NCBI RefSeq assembly: GCF_019550915.1
Contig: NZ_JAHWCI010000008.1
Span: 310,001-374,000, forward strand
DNA: 64,000 nucleotides
From: Mumia sp. zg.B17
GTDB taxonomy: Bacteria > Actinomycetota > Actinomycetes > Propionibacteriales > Nocardioidaceae
Direction: 5' to 3'
Made by a program: the position numbers and the translations under genes. The notes under the pieces were generated by a model. It was not told the origin of the DNA. It saw only the letters and a program-made list of their open reading frames with translations, and did no database searches. Position 1 is the first letter of the stretch. Each line of letters opens with the position of its first letter. Shown here in pieces: positions 1 through 11,107 of the stretch.

Positions 1-497
1 AGGCCAGACGCGGGATGCGGCTGGCCGAGGAGCTCGGTCTCCCGCTCGTCTCGTTCATCGACACCCCAGGCGCTGACCTGTCCAAGGCCGCCGAGGAGGG
101 TGCGATCGCCGGCGAGATCGCGCGCTGCATCGCGACGATGGCGACGATGACGGTGCCCACGGTCGCCGTCCTGCTGGGCGAGGGCTGCGGGGGCGGGGCG
201 CTCGCACTCTTCCCCGCCGACGTCGTGGTCGCCACCCAGAGTGCGTGGCTCTCGCCGCTGCCACCAGAGGGCGCGTCCGCGATCGTCCACGGCGACGCCG
301 ACCACGCCGCGGAGATGGCGACGGCTCAGCGTGTGTCCGCCGCCGACCTCTTCACCGCAGGAAAGGTGCAGGTTCTCGTGCCCGAGCTCGATTCCGACAG
401 CGGGGACGCCAAGAGCCTCGCCATCGCCGTCGCCGCCGAGGCGGCCACCCAGCTCCGGGTGCTCCGTGCAGGCTCCGGCACAGGACCACGCCGATGA
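1..497 (+). CDS. Acyl-CoA carboxylase carboxyltransferase subunit, C-terminal part (5' end outside window)
   Basis: The frame is open from base 3 and ends with TGA at 495-497, so only the C-terminal ~165 residues are visible. They look like the C-terminal half of the carboxyltransferase of biotin-dependent acetyl/propionyl-CoA carboxylases (crotonase-like fold), including the Gly-rich stretch GEGCGGGALAL and the following FPADVVVATQSAWLSPLPPEG, which in this family shape the acyl-CoA and oxyanion pocket. The expected role is transfer of CO2 from carboxybiotin to an acyl-CoA for fatty acid synthesis or degradation; the substrate cannot be told from this fragment. Its stop overlaps the mshD start (ATGA), suggesting co-translation. 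Confidence 0.75.
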   Translation, partial: ARRGMRLAEELGLPLVSFIDTPGADLSKAAEEGAIAGEIARCIATMATMTVPTVAVLLGEGCGGGALALFPADVVVATQSAWLSPLPPEGASAIVHGDADHAAEMATAQRVSAADLFTAGKVQVLVPELDSDSGDAKSLAIAVAAEAATQLRVLRAGSGTGPRR

Positions 498-1339
498 CCG
501 CCGCGGTCGACCCCCGTGTCGCGCTCGCTGAGAGGGTGGCTGCCGCGGACGGCGTGTCCCCGCTCAACGAGGCGAGCCGGATAGCGATCGCCACCGGCGA
601 GCCACCGCGCGTCGACCATGCGACCCGTGACGGTGACGACCTCGTCGGTGTCGCGTACGCCGCCGGGGACGCACCCGTCGAGGTGTTCGTGGATCCCCAC
701 CACCGTCGGCACGGCGTCGGTGGCGCGCTCCTCGACCGTCTTCTGAACGAGGGCGAGAGCCGCTTCTGGGCTCACGGAGACCTCCCACCAGCGCAGGCCC
801 TCGCTCGCAGCCGCGGCCTGGGGGTCGTACGCACGCTCGTCGTCCTCGAGCGGACCACCGCCGATCCGCTGCCCGAGGAGCGCGGCATCGACGGGGTGAC
901 GATCCGGCCCTGGCGAGACGAGGACACCGCAGGACTGGTCGCCGTCAACGCTCGCGCCTTCGCGACGCACCCGGAGCAGGGTGCGATGGACGAGGCCGAC
1001 TTCCGAGCGCGGGCCACCCTGCCGTGGTTCGACCCGGCCGGGCTGTTCGTCGCCGAGCGTGGCGGACGGGTCGTCGGCTTCCACTGGACCAAGGTGGACC
1101 CGCCGGCCATCGAGGGCGGCGAGGTCGGTGAGGTGTACGTCGTCGGCGTCGACCCGTCCGAGCAGGGGCACGGGCTCGGCAAGGCACTGACGCTCCGAGG
1201 ACTCCACCACCTCACCGGGCTCGGACTGGCACGGATCGACCTCTACGTCGAGGGCGACAACACCCCTGCGCTCGCCACGTACCACGGGCTGGGCTTCACC
1301 GAGAGCGCTCGCGACGTCCTCTACGGTCGCAACCTCTGA
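494..1339 (+). CDS. mshD: Mycothiol synthase (tandem GNAT acetyltransferase)
   Basis: 281 residues from the ATG at 494, which overlaps the upstream stop. Two GNAT domains lie in tandem: an N-terminal one (about 1-130, with HHRRHGVGGAL) and a C-terminal one (about 137-281, with the acetyl-CoA loop VVGVDPSEQGHGLGKAL and the closing FTESARDVLYGRNL). This length and duplication match actinobacterial MshD, which acetylates the cysteine amine of Cys-GlcN-Ins in the last step of mycothiol synthesis, in the cytoplasm. An open frame extends upstream to 245 but runs antiparallel in sense to nothing conserved and overlaps the carboxyltransferase, so I rejected the longer start. Mycothiol genes are restricted to Actinobacteria. 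Confidence 0.85.
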   Translation: MTAAVDPRVALAERVAAADGVSPLNEASRIAIATGEPPRVDHATRDGDDLVGVAYAAGDAPVEVFVDPHHRRHGVGGALLDRLLNEGESRFWAHGDLPPAQALARSRGLGVVRTLVVLERTTADPLPEERGIDGVTIRPWRDEDTAGLVAVNARAFATHPEQGAMDEADFRARATLPWFDPAGLFVAERGGRVVGFHWTKVDPPAIEGGEVGEVYVVGVDPSEQGHGLGKALTLRGLHHLTGLGLARIDLYVEGDNTPALATYHGLGFTESARDVLYGRNL

Positions 1340-1388
1340 TCCGCGTCGTGCGGCCGCACCGCTTGGGGGCGAGTGCCAGGGTGGATGA

Positions 1389-2051
1389 ATGACCGCGTCG
1401 CTGGAGCCCAGCGCCTCCTACCTCGTCCGCCGCGCCGGGCTGGTCGACGTGACCCATGCGGCCAGGCTCCTCGAAGTCTCCGCTCCCGCGCTGGACATCG
1501 ACGGCGACGGCACCGTCGACAGGCCTCTGGATCCCCAGGTCGCGGCGGTCGTCACCCGGCTCGCCCTCAGCCATCTCGTGCTTCAGCAGGGCAAGCTGTG
1601 GGTGGCCGAGCGCGACGGCGTCCTCCAGGCCGCGACAGTCTGGATGCCGCGCCACGAGGTCCGTCTCGGAGCGGTCGGGCTCTCCGAGGGCCTTCGCGAG
1701 ACCGTTCGGCTCGAGCTCGACGCCGCCACCGTCCACGCGGCGCTCGATCCCGGAGAGGACGTCCGCGAGGCGCTGGGCGCGGCGGAGACCACCATCGCCG
1801 ACATGCTGAGCCGAGTCGCGCCGGACGTCGTGCTCACCACGCTGGCCGTCGTCCCCGACCTCGCCCCGCACGAGCGTGCCGACATCCTTCAGGCCTGCAT
1901 CACGGCCGCGTTGGAGGAGACCGACGGCGTCGCCGCCGCGATGACGCTGCTCACCGAGCACGTCGCCGTCCTCGAGGCGTCGGGGTTCGTCCGCGTCGCC
2001 GAGGTGACGGTCGGCGCCGGTCACCGGCTGTGGGTCGGCACCAGCCGCTGA
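1389..2051 (+). CDS. GNAT-like acetyltransferase family protein, unknown substrate
   Basis: 220 residues with the layout of a GNAT fold: an opening [18 protein letters not shown], a central strand pair ([18 protein letters not shown]), a region [19 protein letters not shown] where the acetyl-CoA-binding strand is expected, and a final [18 protein letters not shown] strand. The canonical (R/Q)xxGx(G/A) loop is degenerate (APHERAD), so acetyl-CoA binding is uncertain. It lies alone between mshD and ppk1, about 50 bases from each, on the same strand. Similar orphan GNAT proteins are common near mshD/ppk in this group as far as I recall, but I cannot assign a substrate. Confidence 0.6.
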   Translation: MTASLEPSASYLVRRAGLVDVTHAARLLEVSAPALDIDGDGTVDRPLDPQVAAVVTRLALSHLVLQQGKLWVAERDGVLQAATVWMPRHEVRLGAVGLSEGLRETVRLELDAATVHAALDPGEDVREALGAAETTIADMLSRVAPDVVLTTLAVVPDLAPHERADILQACITAALEETDGVAAAMTLLTEHVAVLEASGFVRVAEVTVGAGHRLWVGTSR

Positions 2052-2094
2052 TCCGCGTCACCCGCTCGTCGCTGGTGCGTGGCACGATGCGGGA

Positions 2095-4286
<2,192 letters not shown>

Positions 4287-4290
<4 letters not shown>

Positions 4291-5204
4291 GCCGCCCCGT
4301 GCGCATGTCCGCCGGCGCCGTCGTGTGGCGGCCGGCCGGCTCCCGTCCCAAGGACGGGCTCGAGATCCTCCTCGTCCACCGCGCGCGCCACGACGACTGG
4401 AGCATCCCCAAGGGGACCGTCGAGCGCGGCGAGCTCCGACCCACGACGGCGGTCCGCGAGGTCGAGGAGGAGACCGGCGTCCTGGCGCGGTTGGGTGTGC
4501 CGTTGATGGAGCTCGAGTACGAGTTCGCCAAGGGCCGGCTCAAGAACGTCGCCTACTGGTCGGCGACTCCGGTCAGCGGAGACGCCGACACTTACGTGCC
4601 CAACAAGGAGATCGACGGCGTCGCCTGGGTCACGCTCGACAAGGCGCCGAAGCGGCTCTCGTACGACACCGACCGGGCGGTGCTCGAGGCCTTCGGTGAG
4701 CGCGTCGGGTCCGACGCCCACCGGACGCGGACGCTGGTGGTGGTCCGCCACGCGCAGGCCCGCTCGCGCAGCCGCTGGCGCAAGGAGCCCCTCGTCCGCC
4801 CGTTGACCGCGGCAGGCAGGCGTGAGGCCGGACGGCTCCGGCCCGTCCTGTCGGCGTACGGCGTGCACCACCTGCACTCGAGCGGTGCCCTTCGCTGTGT
4901 GCAGACGCTCGAGCCCTACGCCGACGCCACTCACCGTCCCATCACCGTCGACCACCGACTCGACGAACCGCGCGACGGCGGCCCGGCGAAGCAGCGGCCG
5001 GTGACGGAAGCGATGGCCGAGGACGTCGAGCACGGGCGCCCTGTCGCGGCCTGCGGCCACCGGACGGTGATCCCGCGCATGCTCAAGGCGGTCGGGGTCG
5101 ACGCCGACGCGCTCAGCGCGGGGCCTCTGCCTCTTGCGGGGCTGGTGGTCGTCCACCATCGCCGCGGCGAGGTGCTGGCGACCGAGCGCCACGTGCTGCG
5201 CTGA
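4287..5204 (+). CDS. Nudix hydrolase fused to histidine phosphatase (MutT1-like)
   Basis: 305 residues with two domains. The N-terminal Nudix domain (about 5-140) carries the full Nudix box: [20 protein letters not shown], followed by TG. The C-terminal histidine-phosphatase domain (about 148-305) starts with [15 protein letters not shown], an RHG-type motif with Ala in place of Gly, and has the second catalytic His in [11 protein letters not shown]. This is the architecture of mycobacterial MutT1, which hydrolyses 8-oxo-dGTP/8-oxo-GTP and dinucleoside polyphosphates. GTG at 4287 overlaps the ppk1 stop; an ATG at 4305 is an alternative start. Its last 92 bases overlap the 3' end of the opposite-strand MFS gene. 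Confidence 0.85.
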
Positions 5205-6375
5205 TCACGAGGCCGGTGGCGGCGACGCCGACGGCGAGGGCCGCGACCGGGGCGAGGGCGTCGACCCCGCGGTTCTCCAGCAGCCACGCTCCGGAGGCAG
5301 CACCGGCGGCGATCCCGAGGTTGAGCGCGGTGACGACGACCGCCCCCGCGGCGCCGCGTGCCGCCGGTGAGGCGATCCGCATCACGGTCGACTGGAAGAC
5401 CGGCGGGAACAGCCCGATCATCGTTCCCCAGACCCCGACGACCACCAGGGCGACCACGGTGCTCGTGTCGAGCGCCGTGATCGCGAGCACGGTGATCGCG
5501 AAGGCGATCGCGGTCCCCGGGAGAGCCGCCGTCGGGAACCGGTCCGACAGTGGCCCGGCGATCGCGAGCCCCAGCGCCCCTGTGGCGCCGAACAGCGCGA
5601 GCACGCCGCCGAGGGCCGCGGAGTCCATGCCCGCGACGCGCGTCACGAGGGGACCGACGTAGGTGAACACCTGGAAGTGACCGACGAGCACCAGCGCGCC
5701 CAAGGTCGCGGTGACGGTCACGCGGACGAGCGAGCGGTCGCGACCTGCGGGCACGGCGCCCGCGGGCACGGGTTTCCTGCCCGGGGCGGCACCTGGAGGA
5801 AGCACCGTCACGAGTGCGAGCGAAGCGACGACGAGGAGGACACCCGCGCCCACGAGCACCGCCCGCCAGCCGACGAGCTCGGCGGCCGCCGTACCGAGCG
5901 GCACGCCGACGACGCCCGCTGCGGTCGGTCCGACGAGGACGACCGACACCGCCTTCCCGATGTGCCGCTCGTCGACGAGCGACGCGGCGTACGGCACGAG
6001 CAGAGCCCACAGCAGGCCGTGCGCACCCGCGGCCACGACCCGGGCGACGACCAGCGGCCCGTACGCGGGAGCCGTCGCCGCAAGGAGAGCCGCGCCGGCA
6101 CTGACCAGCACCGCGCCGAGCATCACCCCGCGGCGAGGGAGCCTGCGGGTGAGTCGCTCGAGGGGGAGGCTGAGGGCCGCGACGGTGAGAGCCCAGGCCG
6201 TGACGAGCAGTCCGATCCGGCCCCGCGAGACCCCGAGGTCATGAGCCATCGAGGGCAGCAGTCCGGCAGGGAGCAGCTCGATGGTGACGGTCGCAAAGCC
6301 CGCGCCGGCGAGGGTGAGCAGCGCCGCCCAGGTCTTGCGGGTCATGTCCGGAACATGTGTCGTCGTCTGTGTCAT
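5113..6375 (-). CDS. MFS drug/sugar efflux transporter, DHA1 type
   Basis: 420 residues from ATG at 6375, with about twelve hydrophobic segments and the MFS loop 2-3 region PLERLTRRLPRRGVMLG. The best family match by eye is the DHA1 group (AraJ/YdhP-like) of proton-driven exporters. The ATG at 6375 was chosen because it lies just after the palindromic operator; another ATG at 6345 also opens the frame, and the longer frame to 6435 would run through the operator. The C-terminal ~30 residues (Pro/Arg/Gly-rich) are encoded antisense to the end of the Nudix gene. It is divergent from the MerR gene, a common arrangement for a regulator and its efflux target. Confidence 0.8.
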   Translation of the reverse strand: MTQTTTHVPDMTRKTWAALLTLAGAGFATVTIELLPAGLLPSMAHDLGVSRGRIGLLVTAWALTVAALSLPLERLTRRLPRRGVMLGAVLVSAGAALLAATAPAYGPLVVARVVAAGAHGLLWALLVPYAASLVDERHIGKAVSVVLVGPTAAGVVGVPLGTAAAELVGWRAVLVGAGVLLVVASLALVTVLPPGAAPGRKPVPAGAVPAGRDRSLVRVTVTATLGALVLVGHFQVFTYVGPLVTRVAGMDSAALGGVLALFGATGALGLAIAGPLSDRFPTAALPGTAIAFAITVLAITALDTSTVVALVVVGVWGTMIGLFPPVFQSTVMRIASPAARGAAGAVVVTALNLGIAAGAASGAWLLENRGVDALAPVAALAVGVAATGLVISAARGARSPAPRRGDGGRPPAPQEAEAPR

Positions 6376-6390
6376 GCTCGGACCGTAAAC

Positions 6391-6408
6391 CTTGACATTT
6401 ATGTCAAG
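6391..6408. promoter_or_regulatory. MerR-type operator, perfect 8-bp inverted repeat
   Basis: CTTGACATTTATGTCAAG is an exact inverted repeat (8-bp arms, 2-bp centre) between the divergent MFS and MerR genes. TTGACA-like -35 hexamers are embedded in both arms, one per strand, as expected for a MerR-family site that controls both directions. The assignment to this MerR is inferred from position. Confidence 0.7.
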
Positions 6409-6436
6409 GTCAAGCCCGACGATGAAGGGGATCACG

Positions 6437-6823
6437 ATGCGCGTGGGAGAGCTCGCCGAGCTGACAGGGGTGGCCCCCCGGATGCTGCGCTACTACGAGG
6501 AGCAGGGCCTCCTCGTCCCGCCGCGCCAGGACAACGGATACCGGTCGTACGGAGAGGAGCACGTCGAACGCGTCAGGTCCATCCGCAGCCTGATCGCCTC
6601 CGGCCTCCCCACCCGGCTCGTGCGGGTCGTCCTCGACGTCGAGGCGCTCGCCGACGACGAGCTCTCGCCTTCCTGCACCCGACAGGTCGCCGAGATGCTC
6701 CATGCCGAGATGCGCTCGCTGGAGGACAAGATCGCCTGCCTGACCAAGAGCCGGGACACCGTGGAGCGCTATCTGCAGCGCACGCGGCACGGCGACCTCG
6801 CGGGCGTCGCAGAGCCCGCCTGA
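6437..6823 (+). CDS. MerR-family transcriptional regulator
   Basis: 128 residues. The N-terminal winged helix is typical MerR: MRVGELAELTGVAPRMLRYY then EEQGLLVPPRQDNGYRSYGE (about 1-45), followed by a dimerisation coiled coil (about 75-115, MLHAEMRSLEDKIACLTKSR). I chose ATG 6437 because AAGGGG sits six bases upstream; an ATG at 6422 is in frame. A single Cys at the end of the second region (PSCTRQ) and one in KIACL exist, but the arrangement does not match known metal-binding MerR sensors; it looks like a drug-sensing or short-effector type. Divergent from the MFS exporter, sharing the palindrome at 6391-6408. Confidence 0.85.
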   Translation: MRVGELAELTGVAPRMLRYYEEQGLLVPPRQDNGYRSYGEEHVERVRSIRSLIASGLPTRLVRVVLDVEALADDELSPSCTRQVAEMLHAEMRSLEDKIACLTKSRDTVERYLQRTRHGDLAGVAEPA

Positions 6824-6864
6824 CGCCGACGGCCGCCGGACGGCGCCCGAACTCGTCAGGCAGC

Positions 6865-6919
6865 GTTCACCTGCGGTTCACCTCCGTCCGCCTGCCGCTT
6901 CACCTCTGCTGCCTAACGT
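6865..6919 (+). promoter_or_regulatory. PHO box array and -10 element upstream of pstS
   Basis: Four 11-base direct-repeat units run head to tail: GTTCACCTGCG (6865-6875), GTTCACCTCCG (6876-6886), a degenerate TCCGCCTGCCG (6887-6897) and CTTCACCTCTG (6898-6908). GTTCACC at 11-base spacing is the known PhoP-binding pattern of streptomycetes and relatives. TAACGT at 6914-6919 is a plausible -10. Induction of pstSCAB under phosphate starvation by a PhoR-PhoP system (not in this window) follows from this. Confidence 0.85.
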
Positions 6920-6973
6920 CACCAGCGACACCACAAGTCTGGACATGACGTTTCCCAGAGAGGGAAGAACACC

Positions 6974-8071
6974 GTGAACCGCACCAAGCTCCGCGCCGCT
7001 GCGCCCCTGGCGCTCGCCGCGACCGTGGCCCTGGGCCTCTCCGCCTGCGGGGCGGGCAACGAGGCCGGGGCCGACGACTCCGCCACCACCAGCGAGCTCA
7101 GCGGCACGCTCAACGGTGCCGGCGCCAGCTCGCAGGAAGCGGCCGTCGCCTCGTGGAAGCAGGGCTTCCAGACCGCGAACCCCGACGTGACCGTCAACTA
7201 CGACCCCGCGGGTTCAGGGGCCGGCCGGGAGCAGTTCCTCGCCGGCGGAACCGACTTCGCCGGGTCCGACGCGTACCTCGACGACGAGGAGCTCGCGGCC
7301 GCGGAGAAGCGCTGCAGCTCCGACGTGGTCGAGGTCCCGACCTACGTCAGCCCGATCGCGGTCATCTACAACCTGCCGGGCGTCGACGGCCTCAAGCTCT
7401 CACCCGACACGCTCGGCAAGATCTTCGCGGGCACCGTCACCACGTGGGACGACGCGGCCATCAAGGCCGACAACCCCGATGCCGACCTGCCCTCGTCGAC
7501 GATCACGCCGGTCCACCGCTCCGACGACTCGGGCACCACCGAGAACTTCACCGCCTACCTGGCGGCGGCGGGCCCTCAGGGTTGGACCGCAGGCGAGGTC
7601 GAGACCTGGCCGCTCAAGGGCGGAGAGGGTGCGCAGGGCACCTCCGGAGTCGTGGCCGCCGTCCAGGGCGGCGAGGGCACGATCGGCTACGCCGACGCGA
7701 GCCAGGCCGGTGACCTCGGCGTCGCCTCGCTGAAGGTGGGCGAGGAGTACGTCGGTCCCAGCCCGGAGGCCGCCGCCAAGGTCCTGGATGCCTCGAAGCA
7801 GAAGGAGGGCCGCGGCGACACGCACATCGTGATGGACATCGACCACACCACCACCGAGTCCGGGGTCTATCCGGCGGTCCTGCTCTCGTATCAGATCGCG
7901 TGCCTCGAGTACGACGACGAGGCCAAGGCCGACCTCGTCAAGGGCTGGCTGTCGTACGTGGCGAGCTCCGACGGCCAGAAGGCCGCCGCCGAGGGCGCCG
8001 GCTCAGCGCCGCTCACGAGCGCGCTCGAGGAGCGCATGACCGGCATCGTCGACGGAATCTCGGCGAAGTGA
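6974..8071 (+). CDS. pstS: Phosphate ABC transporter, phosphate-binding lipoprotein
   Basis: 365 residues from GTG 6974, preceded by GAGGGAAG. The signal peptide ends in a lipobox LSAC with Cys25 as the lipidated residue, so the protein is anchored outside the membrane. It binds phosphate and delivers it to PstCA. Family features are NGAGASSQEAAVASW near the mature N-terminus, the phosphate-contacting YDPAGSGAGREQF and GTDFAGSDA, and VHRSDDSGTTENFTAYL. It is the first gene of pstSCAB and lies under the PHO box; the long hairpin after it probably makes it the most abundant product of the operon. Confidence 0.95.
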   Translation: MNRTKLRAAAPLALAATVALGLSACGAGNEAGADDSATTSELSGTLNGAGASSQEAAVASWKQGFQTANPDVTVNYDPAGSGAGREQFLAGGTDFAGSDAYLDDEELAAAEKRCSSDVVEVPTYVSPIAVIYNLPGVDGLKLSPDTLGKIFAGTVTTWDDAAIKADNPDADLPSSTITPVHRSDDSGTTENFTAYLAAAGPQGWTAGEVETWPLKGGEGAQGTSGVVAAVQGGEGTIGYADASQAGDLGVASLKVGEEYVGPSPEAAAKVLDASKQKEGRGDTHIVMDIDHTTTESGVYPAVLLSYQIACLEYDDEAKADLVKGWLSYVASSDGQKAAAEGAGSAPLTSALEERMTGIVDGISAK

Positions 8072-8074
8072 CTC

Positions 8075-8123
8075 TCCTGCGGGTGGCCGCCCGAGCCGGG
8101 GGGTCGGGCGGCCACCCGCAGGA
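8075..8123 (+). terminator. Intercistronic 20-bp hairpin between pstS and pstC
   Basis: A perfect 20-bp stem (8075-8094 with 8104-8123) and a 9-base loop start three bases after the pstS stop. There is no U-run, and pstC follows at 8157. I read it as a partial terminator or an mRNA 3'-end stabiliser that keeps pstS expression above the channel genes; which one cannot be told from sequence. Confidence 0.75.
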
Positions 8124-8156
8124 CGCTCGCCATCGTGACCACCAGAGGACCAGTCC

Positions 8157-9122
8157 GTGAGCGAAACCTCCACCCCGTCCCCGTCGCGGGACACCACCGA
8201 CACCGGGCCGGCTTCCGGCCGGGTCGGCGACCGCGTGTTCCTCGGGATCTCCCGTGGCGCCGCCCTGACGATCCTGGCCATCCTCGCCGGCGTCGCGATC
8301 TTCCTGACCGCCGAGGGGATCCCGGGGATCACCGCATCGCCCGACGAGGTCAAGAGTGGCGAGTCGTTCCCGTCGTTCGTGCTCCCCCTGGTCTTCGGAA
8401 CCCTGTGGAGCGCAACGCTCGCGCTGGTCATCGCAGTCCCCCTCGCCGTCGCGGTCGCGCTGTTCGTCACCTACTACGTCCCTCGCCGGCTCGGGCAGGC
8501 CCTCGGGTACGTCATCGACCTGCTCGCCGCCGTACCCTCCGTCGTCTTCGGCCTGTGGGGCATGCGGGTCCTCGCCGGACAGCTCGTCGGCCCGTACGAG
8601 TGGCTCGAGAGGACCCTGGGTTTCCTGCCCTTCTTCGCCGGGCCGGCATCGGCCACGGGGCGGACGATCCTCACCGCGGCGGTCGTCCTGGCCGTGATGA
8701 TCCTGCCGATCGTGACCGCGATCGCCCGGGAGGTCTTCCGCCAGACACCGGTCCTCCTGGAGGAGGCGGCGCTCGCGCTCGGCGCGACCCGCTGGGAGAT
8801 GATCCGTACCGTCGTCCTGCCTCACGGCCGCTCCGGCATGATCGGCGGCGCGATGCTCGGACTCGGCCGCGCTCTGGGCGAGACGATGGCGGTCGCGATG
8901 GTCCTCTCGGCCTCCGGTGTCATCACCCTCGACCTCATCAGCTCGACGAACCCGAGCACGATCCCCGCCAACATCGCGCTCCAGTTCAACGAGGCCTCCG
9001 GTCTGACGGTGAACGCGCTGATCGCCTCCGGCCTGGTGCTGTTCGTCATCACCTTCGCCGTCAACTTCGCCGCCCGCGCCGTCGTGAACCGGCGCAAGGA
9101 GTTCTCGGGAGCACACGCATGA
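8157..9122 (+). CDS. pstC: Phosphate ABC transporter permease PstC
   Basis: 321 residues from GTG 8157, with AGAGGA nine bases upstream. It has about six membrane segments and the permease EAA-type loop EEAALALGATRWEMIRTVVLPHGRSG that contacts the ATPase. Family signatures include LAAVPSVVFGLWGMRVLAG and LGRALGETMAVAMVL. It pairs with PstA to form the transmembrane phosphate channel. The first 40 residues are hydrophilic and cytoplasmic. Its stop overlaps the pstA start by ATGA. Confidence 0.93.
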   Translation: MSETSTPSPSRDTTDTGPASGRVGDRVFLGISRGAALTILAILAGVAIFLTAEGIPGITASPDEVKSGESFPSFVLPLVFGTLWSATLALVIAVPLAVAVALFVTYYVPRRLGQALGYVIDLLAAVPSVVFGLWGMRVLAGQLVGPYEWLERTLGFLPFFAGPASATGRTILTAAVVLAVMILPIVTAIAREVFRQTPVLLEEAALALGATRWEMIRTVVLPHGRSGMIGGAMLGLGRALGETMAVAMVLSASGVITLDLISSTNPSTIPANIALQFNEASGLTVNALIASGLVLFVITFAVNFAARAVVNRRKEFSGAHA

Positions 9123-10228
9123 GCACGAGGAACCGCAGCGGAGACACGCTCGCACCTCCACCCGCACCGCAGCGGGACGAGGCAGCCCTCGCGCTGCGCG
9201 GCTGGCACCAGCCACGGCTCCCGCGCGGAGCCGGCTGGTACGCCGCGGCGCTGGCGGTCGTCGTCGCCTCCGCCCTGCAGGCCGGCCTCGGCCTCCCGCT
9301 CCTCCCCTCGCTGCTGACCGGCTGGGCGGTGCTCGGGATCGGGCTGCCCTCGCTCTCTCGTGCGGTCGAGGGTCGCCGCAAGGCGGTCGACCGGCTGGTG
9401 TCCATCATGGTCTCGAGCGCCTTCGTGCTGGCCATGGTGCCCCTGGTCTCGATCCTGTGGACCGTCGTGAAGAACGGGCTGCCGGTCCTGTCCTCGGAGT
9501 TCTTCACCTACTCGATGCGCAACGTCGTCGGCGAGGGCGGCGGCATCTACCACGCGGTCTGGGGCACGGTGCTCATCACCGCCGCCGCAGCGGTGATGTC
9601 GGTCCCGCTCGGGCTGCTGACCGCGATCTTCCTCGTCGAGTACGGCGGTGACGGTCGGCTCGCGAAGGTGGTCCGCTTCCTCGTGGACGTGATGACCGGC
9701 ATCCCGTCGATCGTCGCGGGTCTGTTCGCCTACGCATTGTTCGTGGTGTTCTTCGGACCCGGTGTCCGGATGGGGATCGCCGGCGCCGTCGCGCTCACCG
9801 TGCTGATGACCCCGGTCGTCGTCAGGTCGTCGGAGGAGATGCTCCAGCTCGTCCCGCACGAGCTCCGGGAGGCGGCCTACGCGCTCGGAGTGCCGAGATG
9901 GCGCACGATCGTCAAGGTCGTCCTGCCGACCTCGATGGCCGGCCTCGTCACCGGGGTCACGCTGGCCGTCGCCCGCGTGATCGGCGAGACGGCACCGCTC
10001 CTCATCACCGTCGGCATCACCGACTCGTCGAACTTCACCCTGTTCGACGGGCGCATGGCGACGCTCCCGGTGTTCACCTACAGCTCCATCATGAGCCCCG
10101 GCGTCCCGCCGGAGCCCTCCATCGCTCGGGCCTGGGGTGCCGCACTCGTGCTGATGCTGATCGTGATGGTGCTCAACCTCGTGGCCCGACTCGTGACCTA
10201 CTTCTTCTCCCCGAAGGGCAAGCGATGA
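9119..10228 (+). CDS. pstA: Phosphate ABC transporter permease PstA
   Basis: 369 residues from ATG 9119, which overlaps the pstC stop. The protein is longer than the ~290-residue E. coli PstA because of an extra hydrophilic N-terminus of ~40 residues and an added pair of N-terminal membrane segments before the standard core. Core motifs are [20 protein letters not shown], the [18 protein letters not shown] segment and the ATPase-contacting [20 protein letters not shown]. Together with PstC it forms the channel. The stop overlaps the pstB start. Confidence 0.93.
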   Translation: MSTRNRSGDTLAPPPAPQRDEAALALRGWHQPRLPRGAGWYAAALAVVVASALQAGLGLPLLPSLLTGWAVLGIGLPSLSRAVEGRRKAVDRLVSIMVSSAFVLAMVPLVSILWTVVKNGLPVLSSEFFTYSMRNVVGEGGGIYHAVWGTVLITAAAAVMSVPLGLLTAIFLVEYGGDGRLAKVVRFLVDVMTGIPSIVAGLFAYALFVVFFGPGVRMGIAGAVALTVLMTPVVVRSSEEMLQLVPHELREAAYALGVPRWRTIVKVVLPTSMAGLVTGVTLAVARVIGETAPLLITVGITDSSNFTLFDGRMATLPVFTYSSIMSPGVPPEPSIARAWGAALVLMLIVMVLNLVARLVTYFFSPKGKR

Positions 10229-11091
10229 GCATGCGATCAGTACTCCGTGACTCCGTCCCGACGCCGGTTCCGACTCCGGCCGTCACCGCCGCGGGCGGTG
10301 GATCCCGTCGGCCGGCGATCGGCATCGACGTCGAGGACCTCGACATCTACTACGGCGACGTCCAGGCGGTGCGCGGGGTGACACTGGCGATCCCGGCCCA
10401 GTCGGTGACCGCCGTGATCGGCCCGTCGGGCTGCGGCAAGTCGACGTTCCTGCGGTCGTTGAACCGCATGCACGAGGTCGCACCCGGCGCCCGGGTCGAC
10501 GGCACCGTCCGGGTGGACGGGCGCGACCTGTACGCCGCCGGCGTCGACCCGGTGCTCGTGCGCCGGGAGATCGGGATGGTCTTCCAGCGACCGAACCCGT
10601 TCCCGACGATGTCGATCCGTGACAACGTGCTGGCCGGCGTACGCCTCAACGGCGGACGGCTCAAGAAGGACGCCGCCGAGGCGGTCGTCGAGCGGTCGCT
10701 GCGCGGCGCGAACCTCTGGGACGAGGTCAAGGACCGGCTCAACCGCCCCGGCGCCGGGCTCTCCGGCGGACAGCAGCAGCGGCTCTGCATCGCCCGCGCG
10801 ATCGCGGTCGAGCCGCAGGTGCTCCTCATGGACGAGCCGTGCTCCGCCCTCGACCCGATCTCCACCAGCGCCATCGAGGACCTGATCGGGCAGCTCAAGA
10901 GCGAGTACACGATCGTCATCGTCACGCACAACATGCAGCAGGCGGCGCGGGTGTCGGACGAGACCGCCTTCTTCAACCTCGCGGGGGTGGGTGAGCCGGG
11001 TCAGCTCGTCGAGTCGGGAGCGACGACGAAGATCTTCTCCAACCCCGACAACCCGTCGACCGAGGCCTACATCACGGGGCGCTTCGGCTGA
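10225..11091 (+). CDS. pstB: Phosphate ABC transporter ATP-binding protein
   Basis: 288 residues from ATG 10225. All ABC motifs are intact: Walker [10 protein letters not shown] (residues 66-74), Q-loop [17 protein letters not shown], signature [16 protein letters not shown], Walker [14 protein letters not shown] and the H-loop [13 protein letters not shown]. The Q-loop sequence with NPFP is specific to PstB. About 30 extra N-terminal residues precede the domain. It is the last gene of pstSCAB, followed by a strong terminator. No phoU lies next to it, unlike in E. coli. Confidence 0.95.
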   Translation: MSMRSVLRDSVPTPVPTPAVTAAGGGSRRPAIGIDVEDLDIYYGDVQAVRGVTLAIPAQSVTAVIGPSGCGKSTFLRSLNRMHEVAPGARVDGTVRVDGRDLYAAGVDPVLVRREIGMVFQRPNPFPTMSIRDNVLAGVRLNGGRLKKDAAEAVVERSLRGANLWDEVKDRLNRPGAGLSGGQQQRLCIARAIAVEPQVLLMDEPCSALDPISTSAIEDLIGQLKSEYTIVIVTHNMQQAARVSDETAFFNLAGVGEPGQLVESGATTKIFSNPDNPSTEAYITGRFG

Positions 11092-11107
11092 CGGATGGCG
11101 TGCACGC

